From assembly GCF_000966975.1 (NCBI RefSeq), contig NZ_JZWV01000089.1, forward strand, positions 1-11,105: a stretch of 11,105 nt of DNA. Reading direction: 5' to 3'. The DNA comes from Streptomyces katrae. Its GTDB lineage: Bacteria > Actinomycetota > Actinomycetes > Streptomycetales > Streptomycetaceae. How positions within the stretch are numbered: position 1 is the first letter of the stretch; each line of letters opens with the position of its first letter. The translations under genes and the position numbers were made by a program. The notes beneath the pieces were generated by a model. The model had not been told where the DNA came from and ran no database searches. It saw only the letters and a list, made by a program, of their open reading frames with translations. Of the stretch, positions 1-6,278 are shown piece by piece.

Positions 1-36
1 CACCGGGGCCGTCCCGTCGACGGGACGGCCCCGGTG
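1..36. terminator. Perfect 36-bp palindrome, probable terminator at the window edge
   Basis: The first 18 bases (CACCGGGGCCGTCCCGTC) are followed directly by their exact reverse complement. Transcribed on either strand this gives a very stable GC-rich hairpin without a U-tract, the usual look of a Streptomyces intrinsic terminator. It probably ends a gene lying left of the window and insulates the LmbU-family gene. The stem could extend further left, which cannot be seen. Confidence 0.7.
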
Positions 37-46
37 CTCCGCGGGT

Positions 47-56
47 GCGCCGGCGC
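47..56. promoter_or_regulatory. Possible LmbU-type operator (CGCCGGCG core)
   Basis: A 10-bp perfect palindrome GCGCCGGCGC lies about 87 bp upstream of the LmbU-family start codon. Its core CGCCGGCG (48-55) is, as I recall, the palindrome reported as bound by LmbU of the lincomycin cluster, so autoregulation is conceivable. The same octamer also occurs inside the phosphotransferase pseudogene (near 10632 and 10784), as expected by chance in DNA this GC-rich. This is a weak prediction. Confidence 0.22.
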
Positions 57-142
57 GTCGTTCGAACGCTGCTCCGGCCACGCTCCAGCCCGCCCCGCAA
101 CAGTTCTGGCCGGTTGTGTACGCCCCTTCTCCTGGAGGCACG

Positions 143-853
143 ATGGCACCACAGGCCGGTCACAACGCGGCGCCGCACGGCAGCCCTGCGGCCCCCCTCC
201 CACAACCCCCGTCCTGGCAGCCGCAGCCGCGCACGCAGACCGCCGGAGCCGCACCGCGCCGGGCCCAGGTGCTCACGACCAAGGTGGGGCTCCAGATACC
301 GGCCGGGATGGCCTACGACGAGTGGGAGCGGGCCGGCCACCAGCTCGTCGGTGTCCTCGACTCCTCCTGCTGGTGGCTGGGCGACTGGCTGAAGTACGGC
401 AAGGACCACTACACCGACCGCTACCAGCGCGGCATCCGCGCCGCCGGCCTCTCGTACCAGACGCTGCGCAACTACGCCTGGGTCTCCAGACGTTTCGACC
501 TCGCCCGGCGCCGGCCCGCCCTGAGCTTCCAGCACCACGCCGAGCTGGCCTCCCTGCCGGCCCGGGAGCAGGACCTCTGGCTCGACCGGGCCGAGCAGCG
601 GCAGTGGACCACCAAGCAGCTGCGCGCGGCGCTGCGCGCCACCCGCCAGGGCGGGCAGCCGGCCCGTACGCCCGCCGAGCCCAGCCGCCGGCTGGAGGTC
701 CCCGGCAGCCGCGTCCAGTGGTGGCACAAGGCCGCGCAGCAGCAGGGCGTGGACTTCGAGCAGTGGGTGATGGCCGCCCTGGACAGCGCGGCCGCGAGCG
801 CCCTGGAGGAACCGGCGGACCGGGAGGAGCAGAAGGAGTCCGTCAGCGCCTGA
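143..853 (+). CDS. LmbU-family transcriptional regulator
   Basis: This is a 236-residue DNA-binding regulator resembling LmbU (lincomycin) and NovE/CloE/CouE (aminocoumarins), cluster-situated activators with a C-terminal helix-turn-helix. An N-terminal Pro/Ala/Gln-rich tail of about 40 residues precedes the family core: WWLGDWLKYGKDHY (77-90), RY-x-RGIRAAGLSYQTLRNYAWV (93-114, the likely HTH), then RRFDLARRRPALSFQHHAEL (116-135) and a Trp-rich C-terminal part. The ATG at 143 is chosen because GGAGG (134-138) lies just upstream; an in-frame GTG at 116 lacks a ribosome site. The gene converges on the piperazate synthase gene with 25 bp between stop codons. LmbU relatives sit almost entirely in or beside antibiotic clusters, so this is probably the pathway regulator of the adjacent piperazate genes and any NRPS to the left. 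The family assignment is from recognition of conserved motifs; the target genes are inferred. Confidence 0.85.
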   Translation: MAPQAGHNAAPHGSPAAPLPQPPSWQPQPRTQTAGAAPRRAQVLTTKVGLQIPAGMAYDEWERAGHQLVGVLDSSCWWLGDWLKYGKDHYTDRYQRGIRAAGLSYQTLRNYAWVSRRFDLARRRPALSFQHHAELASLPAREQDLWLDRAEQRQWTTKQLRAALRATRQGGQPARTPAEPSRRLEVPGSRVQWWHKAAQQQGVDFEQWVMAALDSAAASALEEPADREEQKESVSA

Positions 854-876
854 GGCCGGCCTCAGGGCCTCAGGCG
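847..876. terminator. Bidirectional terminator between convergent genes
   Basis: CGCCTGAGGCC (847-857) and GGCCTCAGGCG (866-876) form a perfect 11-bp stem with an 8-nt loop. An alternative fold is the 18-bp perfect palindrome at 849-866. The stem contains the stop codon of the LmbU-family gene (851-853) and ends 2 bases from the stop of the opposing synthase gene (879-881). It therefore probably terminates transcription from both sides. The block holds three CCTCAGG copies, allowing competing folds. Confidence 0.75.
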
Positions 877-878
877 CC

Positions 879-1553
879 TCAGGGCGTCACTGCCTCGGGA
901 CTGCCTGAGGGCAGCCGGCCCATCAGGCCGGCGGTCTCCCGCTTGTACGCGCACGCGCTCTGCCCGAACGACTCGCGCACCCGCTCGCGCACCTCGTCCG
1001 GCTGCTCCTGGCTGAGCTTGAACATGCCCTCGGCCCCGGTCACCGTGAACCGGAAGGCCCCCACGTCGGGCACGATCTTCCTGAAGTAGTCGAGCGATCC
1101 GGTCATGTCCCAGCCGTTGCCGAAGGCCCCCTCGTAGGCGCGCACGGTGGACTGCACCACCTCCAGCGTCTCCTCGATGGATTCGATCTTCTCCACCACG
1201 CCCCGGACGTGCACCGAGGTGAAGTTCCAGGTCGGGGCGGCCGGGGTCTTGCCGTACACCGTGGGCGACACGTAGGAGTGCGGGCCGGTGAACGTCAGCA
1301 GCAGGACGGCGCCCGTCTCCAGGGCCGCCCAGTGCGGGTTCGCCCGGTTCATGTGCCCGAGGAGCCCGGACCCGGGAAGGAGCCCGCCGGGCCGGTCGGC
1401 GGAGGCCCCGGGATCGAAGATGACCGGGAGGTGCGTGGCGAACGGGCCGTCCTCGGGGGCGCCGTTGGACACCGCGAGCGCCATGGGATTGCCCCGGACC
1501 AGGTCCACCATCCACGAACCGTCCGGTTCACGGTAAAAGCTCGGCACGAACAC
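879..1553 (-). CDS. ktzT: KtzT-like piperazate synthase (PaiB/FMN-binding fold)
   Basis: Its predicted role is to close N5-hydroxy-L-ornithine into L-piperazic acid by N-N bond formation, a heme-dependent reaction known for KtzT. The 224-residue protein belongs to the family usually annotated as FMN-binding negative transcriptional regulator (PaiB). Conserved blocks are MFVPSFY (1-7), FATHLPVIFD (38-47), GHMNRANPHW (66-75), FTGPHSYVSPTVY (88-100), APTWNFTSVHVRG (106-118), GWDMTGSLDYFRKI (147-160) and MFKLSQEQ (177-184). A GTG start is chosen: AAAGGG lies 9 nt upstream and the family begins MFVP. The deciding argument against a PaiB regulator is context, since the divergent neighbour encodes the ornithine N5-hydroxylase that would make its substrate. 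Heme binding cannot be read directly from sequence. If no piperazate product is made, a PaiB-like FMN protein remains the alternative. Confidence 0.85.
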   Translation of the reverse strand: MFVPSFYREPDGSWMVDLVRGNPMALAVSNGAPEDGPFATHLPVIFDPGASADRPGGLLPGSGLLGHMNRANPHWAALETGAVLLLTFTGPHSYVSPTVYGKTPAAPTWNFTSVHVRGVVEKIESIEETLEVVQSTVRAYEGAFGNGWDMTGSLDYFRKIVPDVGAFRFTVTGAEGMFKLSQEQPDEVRERVRESFGQSACAYKRETAGLMGRLPSGSPEAVTP

Positions 1554-1772
1554 CCGGATTCACCCTTTCGGCAATTGGCTTCTGAAATCCCGGCCGACCA
1601 TACCGGCGTCCTGTCGGCAGGACAACGATTTCGGCCACGGGGCATCCGGATAAGCCTTCCCGTGCCCTTCGTTCAGTTTTCGAGTTGCCTCGGCGCACTC
1701 TCCGGGCAACACTTCAGAACGGTCTCTCGGGCCACCGGCCGAGTTTTCCAGACGCAAGGGGGAGAATTTCCT
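1554..1772. promoter_or_regulatory. Divergent promoter region of the piperazate pair with an inverted repeat
   Basis: These 219 bp separate the start codons of the synthase (-) and the hydroxylase (+) and must hold both promoters. The block is less GC-rich than the flanking genes. It contains a perfect inverted repeat GTCCTG-tcgg-CAGGAC (1608-1623), which could be an operator or a leader hairpin, and a CAATTG palindrome near 1572. A strong ribosome site AAGGGGGAG (1756-1764) serves the hydroxylase. I could not assign convincing -35/-10 pairs, and no CGCCGGCG motif is present here. Confidence 0.55.
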
Positions 1773-3122
1773 ATGGGCATAACGGGCAGGCGCGACCAGG
1801 AGATCCTCGACGTGGTCGGCATCGGGTTCGGCCCGTCGAACATGTCGCTCGCGATCGCCTTGAAGGAGCACGGGGCGAGCGCTCCGCTGCATCCGGTCAG
1901 GTCCCACTTCTTCGAGCGGCAGCCCACGTTCGGCTGGCACCGGAACATGCTGCTGCCGTCGGCGACCATGCAGATCTCGTTCCTGAAGGACCTGGCGACC
2001 TTCAGGAACCCGGTCTCCCGGTTCAGCTTCGTCTCGTTCCTGCACGCCTCGAACCGGCTGGTGCAGTTCGTGAACAATCAGAGCTTCATCCCGACCCGGC
2101 AGGAGTTCCACCAGTACCTGGAGTGGGCGGCCGCCGGCCTGAGCGACCAGGTCACGTACGGCTCCGAGGTCACGGCGATCCGGCCCGTCACCGGTCCCGG
2201 GGCCCGGACCCCCGACCTGCTGGAGATCGAGGTGCGCTCCGGCGACGGCTCCGCCCGGGTGGTCACCGCACGCAACGTGGTCGTCTCGACGGGGCTGGTA
2301 CCGCGCCTGCCGGAGGGGGTCACGGCCGGCGAACGGGTGTGGCACAGCTCGGAGTTCCTGACCCGGTTCAACGCCCAGGACCCGGCGTCCCTCAAGAGCG
2401 TGGCGGTGGTCGGCGCCGGGCAGAGCGCGGCCGAGGTCACCCGCTTCTTCCACGACTCGCTGCCCCATGCCCAGGTCACGGCGGTCATCCCGTCCTACGG
2501 CTACTCCGTGGCCGACGACACCCCCTTCGCCAATCAGGTGTTCGACCCCGACACGGTGGACGAGTACTACTTCGGCACCGAGGGGGCGCGGGACGCGTTC
2601 TGGCGCTACCACCGCAACACCAACTACTCGGTGGTCGACGCCGACGTCATCCGGGCCCTTTACCAGCGCCAGTACGACGAGCAGGTGAGCGGCGTCCAGC
2701 GGCTGCACTTCCGCAACCTCACCCGGGTCGACTCGGTCGAGGGCTCCGACAGCGGGGCGCGGGTGGTGCTGCGCTCGCTGCTGGACGACCGGAGGGAGGA
2801 ACTGGCCTTCGACGCGCTGGTGTTCGCGAGCGGTTACGACGGCCTGGACCCGGCCCGGCTGCTCGGCGAGGAGTTCGACCGCCACTTCCAGCGGGACGCG
2901 GCGGGCCGGCACCGGGTGGAGCGCGACTACCGGCTGGTCGCCACCTCGGGGCTGAGCTGCGGGGTCTACCTGCAGGGCGGCACGGAGCACAGCCACGGCC
3001 TGACGTCGGCCCTGCTGTCGAACATCGCGATCCGCAGCGGTGAGATCGCCGACTCGATCGTGCTGCGGCGCACCGAGCGGGAACTGGGCCGCCAGGCGGA
3101 GGAAACCCCCTCGGCGGCCTGA
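1773..3122 (+). CDS. ktzI: L-ornithine N5-hydroxylase, flavin-dependent (KtzI/PvdA/SidA family)
   Basis: This is a 449-residue class B N-hydroxylating monooxygenase that uses FAD, NADPH and O2 to turn L-ornithine into N5-hydroxy-L-ornithine. Visible motifs are the FAD-binding GIGFGPSN (16-23), the substrate-side segment FGWHRNMLLPSATMQISFLKD (near 50-72), the NADPH-binding VVGAGQSAAE (212-221), the family FASGYD (351-356) and the C-terminal TEHSHGL (404-410). Length matches PvdA and KtzI relatives. The ATG at 1773 has AAGGGGGAG 8 nt upstream; the frame stays open further 5' but that part overlaps the synthase gene and carries no motif. Lysine N6-hydroxylases share the fold. Ornithine is preferred because the divergent gene is a piperazate synthase, which needs N5-hydroxyornithine. 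A siderophore role is the main alternative, but no siderophore NRPS or transporter is nearby. Confidence 0.9.
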   Translation: MGITGRRDQEILDVVGIGFGPSNMSLAIALKEHGASAPLHPVRSHFFERQPTFGWHRNMLLPSATMQISFLKDLATFRNPVSRFSFVSFLHASNRLVQFVNNQSFIPTRQEFHQYLEWAAAGLSDQVTYGSEVTAIRPVTGPGARTPDLLEIEVRSGDGSARVVTARNVVVSTGLVPRLPEGVTAGERVWHSSEFLTRFNAQDPASLKSVAVVGAGQSAAEVTRFFHDSLPHAQVTAVIPSYGYSVADDTPFANQVFDPDTVDEYYFGTEGARDAFWRYHRNTNYSVVDADVIRALYQRQYDEQVSGVQRLHFRNLTRVDSVEGSDSGARVVLRSLLDDRREELAFDALVFASGYDGLDPARLLGEEFDRHFQRDAAGRHRVERDYRLVATSGLSCGVYLQGGTEHSHGLTSALLSNIAIRSGEIADSIVLRRTERELGRQAEETPSAA

Positions 3123-3128
3123 ACGCGC

Positions 3129-3175
3129 GACGCGGGACGGCCCGCACGCCGGGCCACGGCATTCCGTCCCGCGTC
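3129..3175 (+). terminator. Hairpin terminator after the ornithine hydroxylase gene
   Basis: GACGCGGGACGG (3129-3140) and CCGTCCCGCGTC (3164-3175) are exact reverse complements, forming a 12-bp stem around a 23-nt loop that begins 6 bases after the hydroxylase stop codon. There is no U-tract, which is usual in Streptomyces. It is probably the end of the left-hand biosynthetic transcription unit. Confidence 0.7.
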
Positions 3176-3251
3176 CACTCCCATTCGAGCCGCGCGCGAT
3201 CGAGCGGCGAATGCGCCGGGCCGTCTTTCCTCCGCCGGGAGGACACGGGGC

Positions 3252-3285
3252 GGGAAATTCACAGATCCCGATCATGGAATTTCCC
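3252..3285. terminator. Second inverted repeat in the convergent gap
   Basis: GGGAAATTC (3252-3260) and GAATTTCCC (3277-3285) form a perfect 9-bp stem with a 16-nt loop in an unusually AT-rich patch of the 248-bp gap between convergent genes. It lies 86 bases past the stop of the phosphatase-family gene on the minus strand, so it could terminate that gene. It could equally be a protein-binding palindrome. A small CCTCC-gccg-GGAGG hairpin (3229-3242) lies beside it. No gene is supported in 3123-3370. Confidence 0.4.
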
Positions 3286-3370
3286 CTGAATTCCCCGTAA
3301 CCTCGCCGGACCTCATCCAGGACCCTTCCGGCTCTTTCCCCCGAATATGCGACATCCCGGCCTGACGACC

Positions 3371-4177
3371 TCAATCCCTGCCGCCCACGGCGCGCAGCAT
3401 CCGGTGGTCGGAGACGGCCGGGTCGAGCGGGAGGACCTCGGCCTCGCGCCGTGTGAGGTCCAGGTAGCCGAAGAACACGTAGTCGATCTTCTTCGCGCCG
3501 AAGGTGGGGGCGTTCCCGGGATCGGCCTCGACGAAGCCGGCGGAGTAGAAGGGTTCCGTGGTGGCGGTGTGGGGCGAGTGGTTGAAGTCCCCGGCCAGGA
3601 GGACGGGCAGGCCCTGGTCCCGCCAGGCTCCCGCCTGCTCGGCGAGCCTGCGCGCCTCGGAGGCGGCGCGGGTGCCGTCGTCCCAGTAGAGGTGCACGGA
3701 GCAGGCCCAGTTGGCGGTGCCGCGCAGGACGTTGCGGACGCAGGGCACCCTGATGGGCTCGGACTCGCCGCCGACGGTCAGGTCCAGGTCGGCGGTGGCG
3801 CCGACCGTGCCCCGCACCAGGACGGCGTTGCCGTAGGGGTGGCCGCCGCAGACCTTCGGGAGGCCCGAGAGGGTGGCGCCGTAGTGGCCCTGGAAGCCCT
3901 GCGGGGCCAGCCGGGCGAGGATCTCGTCGTACTGCGGCTCGCAGACCTCCTGGAGGAACAGCTGATCGGCGTTCCAGCCGGTGGCCGACGCCTGGGCGAC
4001 GACGCTGTCGAGGCGCTTGCCGTTGTCGTACGGGGCGGCGGAGCACATGTTGCCGCAGATGTTGTAACTGACCACGCGCAGCGGCGCCCCGGCGGCGTGG
4101 GCAGGCGCTGCGGGGAGGGCCGGGGCGAGCAGCAGGAGGAGGGCGGCGCGCAGGGGGCGGGGGCGGTGGCAGCGCAT
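3371..4177 (-). CDS. Secreted endonuclease/exonuclease/phosphatase-family protein
   Basis: This is a 268-residue exported metal-dependent hydrolase of the EEP superfamily (DNase I, sphingomyelinase and inositol phosphatase relatives). Residues 1-29 are a Sec-type signal peptide: Arg-rich start, AALLLLLAPALPAAPA core and an AHA cleavage motif. The catalytic signature is complete in order: SYNI with N39, LQEV with E77, GNAVLVRG (116-123), a His in SVHLYW (H162), GDFNHSP (196-202), KIDYVFFG (230-237, D232) and SDH (256-258). Six cysteines after the signal suggest disulfides and an extracellular site. GGGAG lies 7 nt before the ATG. The substrate cannot be told from the sequence: phosphodiester substrates such as nucleic acid, sphingomyelin or inositol phosphates are all handled by the superfamily. 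It stands alone between convergent and same-strand neighbours, with no sign of a role in the piperazate pathway. Confidence 0.87.
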   Translation of the reverse strand: MRCHRPRPLRAALLLLLAPALPAAPAHAAGAPLRVVSYNICGNMCSAAPYDNGKRLDSVVAQASATGWNADQLFLQEVCEPQYDEILARLAPQGFQGHYGATLSGLPKVCGGHPYGNAVLVRGTVGATADLDLTVGGESEPIRVPCVRNVLRGTANWACSVHLYWDDGTRAASEARRLAEQAGAWRDQGLPVLLAGDFNHSPHTATTEPFYSAGFVEADPGNAPTFGAKKIDYVFFGYLDLTRREAEVLPLDPAVSDHRMLRAVGGRD

Positions 4178-4297
4178 GGCGGGGCTCCCGGTCGGGCGGA
4201 CTGCGGGCGTACGGGGGCTGGCCTGTCACCCGTCAGGTCCCCGCCACCGCCCCGCTTACCCGCCCCACCGGAAGCACGCCCCCGGCGCAAGCCGAAC

Positions 4298-4311
4298 CCC
4301 CGCGCGCGGGG
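4298..4311. repeat. 14-bp GC palindrome upstream of the EEP gene
   Basis: CCCC-GCGCGC-GGGG is a perfect palindrome in the 208-bp space between the small hypothetical gene and the secreted EEP gene, both on the minus strand. It could be a second hairpin terminator for the upstream gene. In DNA of this composition a 14-bp palindrome of only G and C can also arise by chance. Confidence 0.3.
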
Positions 4312-4336
4312 CGGGAGTAGGGATCCGGCGCTGCAC

Positions 4337-4357
4337 GTCGCAGCCCGGGCTTGCGAC
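4337..4357 (-). terminator. Hairpin downstream of the small hypothetical gene
   Basis: GTCGCAGCCC (4337-4346) pairs with GGGC plus TGCGAC (4347-4350 and 4352-4357), leaving one bulged T at 4351. The hairpin starts 29 bases past the stop of the minus-strand gene at 4386. That position suits a terminator separating it from the EEP gene further along the same strand. Confidence 0.45.
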
Positions 4358-4385
4358 CGCAGACCGGCCGCCGTTGGAGATCCGC

Positions 4386-4763
4386 CTACCTGGGGTCATC
4401 GGTTTCCCAGGGATGGACGAACAGACCGACCGGCAGACCCCACGCGTCGAGCACGGACTTCAGCTCGGACTCGTCCGGGGCATCGGCGGCCCGCACGAGG
4501 GTTGCACCGATGTCGTAGTCGAACCCCTCCACGCGCTCGCGCTCGTACTCCCACTGGTCCAGCCGAAAGCCGCGTCCGGCGTCGCCGCGCACCCATCCCT
4601 CCTCCTGCGCCCGGACATCGGGCGCGCTCCACGCGGGCCGGATGGTCACGAACGCGCGGCGGTCCGGCCGGGAAGCCCGGACTTCCGCGATCAGCCTCCT
4701 ACCGAGACGGAGTGCGGTCAGTTTGTCCGTCGGCCAGTCCGACCCCTCGTTCATGGGCCCCAT
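4386..4763 (-). CDS. Small hypothetical protein (125 residues)
   Basis: I do not recognise the family. The predicted 125-residue protein is soluble and acidic, with no signal peptide, membrane segment or cysteine. The first third is basic (RLGRRLIAEVRASRPDRRAFVTIRPAW); the rest is rich in Asp/Glu and Trp, with WVRGDAGRGFRLDQWEYERERVEGFDYDIGATL in the middle and a C-terminus ending GLPVGLFVHPWETDDPR. The alternation of charged and hydrophobic residues and the lack of low-complexity sequence support real coding. The start is uncertain: ATG at 4763 or the in-frame ATG at 4754 (122 residues); neither has a strong ribosome site. It is separated from the EEP gene by a hairpin, so the two are probably not an operon. 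Its 5' end faces the tyrosinase operon across about 208 bp. Confidence 0.6.
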   Translation of the reverse strand: MGPMNEGSDWPTDKLTALRLGRRLIAEVRASRPDRRAFVTIRPAWSAPDVRAQEEGWVRGDAGRGFRLDQWEYERERVEGFDYDIGATLVRAADAPDESELKSVLDAWGLPVGLFVHPWETDDPR

Positions 4764-4971
4764 TCTGTACCGACCAGGGGATGGACCCCTCGGGGCACGG
4801 CCGGCGCCGGGCCTGGCGGCGCGCCGGGGCGGGGTGGCCGGAATGGGATGTCATGGGCACGTAAGATGAGCGGGGTGTGGCCCCGCTCCAGTGGTGCTCC
4901 ACGCGTACCCGGGAAGTGGATGGGCGGGCCACCGATCTGGTGTTCGAAGGCTTCTGATACCTATTCAAGCC

Positions 4972-5394
4972 ATGAACATGATCACACGCCGGCAGGCGCT
5001 GGGGCTCGGCTCCGGCGTGGCCGCAGCCATCGGACTGGCCGCCTGCTCGTCCAAGCCCTCCTCCGCCCCGGCGGCCGGTGCCTCCGGCGCCCCGGGGGCG
5101 GCGGGGCCGTCCGGAGCTCCGGTCGCCCTGCCCACCGGCACCATCGACGAGACCTACCAGGGCCACCGCATCCAGATCACCGTGGGCACCGGCGGCCACC
5201 ACGGCGTCGGGATGCCCGTCGTCAAGATCGACGGCAACGAGCTGCACATCATGCGCAACGCCGACAACAGCTGGGTCACCGTCGTCAACCACTACGAGAC
5301 CTTCCCCGACCCCATCTCCGCGGCCCGCGCCGCCGTCCGCGAACTCCAGGGTGCCGACCTCGTCCCCTTCACCCCGAAGGAGGCCAAGCTGTGA
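4972..5394 (+). CDS. melC1: Tyrosinase caddie (copper-transfer cofactor) MelC1 with Tat signal and lipobox
   Basis: MelC1 binds apo-tyrosinase, delivers copper to it and carries it out of the cell, since MelC2 has no signal of its own. The 140-residue protein opens with a twin-arginine signal ([21 protein letters not shown], 5-25). Then follow a Ser/Ala/Pro/Gly linker (26-56) and the caddie domain: [11 protein letters not shown] (58-68), a short His pair GGHH (74-77), [25 protein letters not shown] (84-108) and [16 protein letters not shown] (118-133). H107-Y108 match the conserved His-Tyr that reaches into the MelC2 active site in caddie structures. LAAC with Cys25 looks like a lipobox, unusual for MelC1. 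The start is ATG 4972 or 4978. Neither has a clear ribosome site, and TACCTA (4958-4963) is a weak -10-like hexamer that would give a near-leaderless message. It overlaps melC2 by 4 bp. Confidence 0.9.
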   Translation: MNMITRRQALGLGSGVAAAIGLAACSSKPSSAPAAGASGAPGAAGPSGAPVALPTGTIDETYQGHRIQITVGTGGHHGVGMPVVKIDGNELHIMRNADNSWVTVVNHYETFPDPISAARAAVRELQGADLVPFTPKEAKL

Positions 5395-6254
5395 CCACCG
5401 TCCGTAAGAACCAGGCCACGCTGTCCGCCGACGAGAAGCGCGCGTTCGTCAACGCGGTGCTCGAACTCAAGCGGACGGGCATCTACGACCGCTACGTCAA
5501 CGCCCACAACTGGTTCCTCATGAACGACGACGACTTCGAGGACCGGATCGGCCACCGCGGCCCCTCCTTCCTGCCCTGGCATCGCCGGTTCCTGCTGGAC
5601 TTCGAGTCGGCGCTCCAGCGGATCGACAAGAACGTCTCGCTCCCCTACTGGGACTGGACCCAGGACCGTACGCCCAACTCCTCCCTGTGGGCCTCGGACT
5701 TCATGGGCGGCACCCGCCGGGGGCGCGACGGCCAGGTGCTCGACGGCCCCTTCGGCGCCCAGAACGGCAAGTGGGTGCTGACGGTGGGCGTGCTGACGGT
5801 GGGCGTGGACCGCCGCAGCTACCTGCGGCGCGGCCTGGGCTCCGGGACCCCGCAGCTGCCGACACGGGCCGACGTGGACTCGGTGCTCGCCATGCCGGTG
5901 TATGACATGGCCCCCTGGAACAGCTCCTCGAACGGCTTCCGCAACCACCTGGAGGGCTGGCGGGGCATCAACCTGCACAACCGGGTGCACGTGTGGGTCG
6001 GCGGCCAGATGACCTCCGCCGCCTCCCCCAACGACCCGGTGTTCTGGCTGCACCACGCCTTCATCGACAAGCTGTGGGCCGAGTGGCAGGCGAAGAACCC
6101 GAAGTCCGGCTACCTGCCCGCCACCCGGACGGCGCACGTGGTCGACCTGAACTCCGTGCTGAGCCCGTGGAACAACGTGACCCCGGCCGACATGCTCGAC
6201 CACCACCGGTTCTACACGTTCGACACGGAGGCCGGCGGCCAGCAGCGGTACTGA
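5391..6254 (+). CDS. melC2: Tyrosinase MelC2 (type 3 copper monophenol oxidase)
   Basis: This enzyme oxidises tyrosine and other phenols to o-quinones, leading to melanin. The 287-residue protein has the complete dinuclear copper site by position: H39, H55 and H64 for CuA ([20 protein letters not shown]) and H196, H200 and H222 for CuB ([26 protein letters not shown]). PYWDWT (85-90) and [20 protein letters not shown] (173-192) are also conserved. There is no signal peptide, as expected for a protein exported with MelC1. The GTG start overlaps the melC1 stop (GTGA) with AAGGAGG (5377-5383) 7 nt upstream, so translation is coupled. It is about five residues longer than close relatives around 129-138 because of an in-frame 15-bp tandem duplication. 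All copper ligands are intact, so activity is expected. A hairpin follows directly after the stop. Confidence 0.97.
   Translation: MTTVRKNQATLSADEKRAFVNAVLELKRTGIYDRYVNAHNWFLMNDDDFEDRIGHRGPSFLPWHRRFLLDFESALQRIDKNVSLPYWDWTQDRTPNSSLWASDFMGGTRRGRDGQVLDGPFGAQNGKWVLTVGVLTVGVDRRSYLRRGLGSGTPQLPTRADVDSVLAMPVYDMAPWNSSSNGFRNHLEGWRGINLHNRVHVWVGGQMTSAASPNDPVFWLHHAFIDKLWAEWQAKNPKSGYLPATRTAHVVDLNSVLSPWNNVTPADMLDHHRFYTFDTEAGGQQRY
5775..5804 (+). repeat. In-frame 15-bp tandem duplication inside melC2
   Basis: GTGCTGACGGTGGGC occurs twice in a row without mismatch (5775-5789 and 5790-5804), encoding VLTVG twice. From memory of Streptomyces tyrosinases, the segment between the GNW-like and VDGRTFLRR-like blocks has five residues; here it has ten. 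The identity of the copies suggests recent slippage. Confidence 0.9.
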
Positions 6255-6255
6255 C

Positions 6256-6271
6256 GGCCCGGGCCCGGGCC
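6256..6271. terminator. 16-bp palindrome between melC2 and the AhpD-like gene
   Basis: GGCCCGGGCCCGGGCC is self-complementary and starts 2 bases after the melC2 stop codon, 8 bases from the stop of the opposing minus-strand gene at 6279. It fills almost all of the 24-bp gap and probably terminates both convergent transcripts. Confidence 0.6.
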
Positions 6272-6278
6272 CGTCCCC

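Noticed and set aside
1209..1772. N-terminal extension of the hydroxylase frame (open from 1209)
   Set aside because: It overlaps the synthase gene on the other strand, has no family similarity, and a strong ribosome site with ATG at 1773 begins the recognised domain.
3274..3300. Eight-codon ORF (MEFPLNSP) in the 3123-3370 gap
   Set aside because: It lies within an inverted repeat, has no well-placed ribosome site and no evidence of translation.
1560..4229. 889-codon open frame on the minus strand
   Set aside because: It lies antisense to the hydroxylase and out of frame with the EEP gene. Its Arg/Pro/Ala/Gly-rich translation is the usual by-product of high-GC coding DNA.
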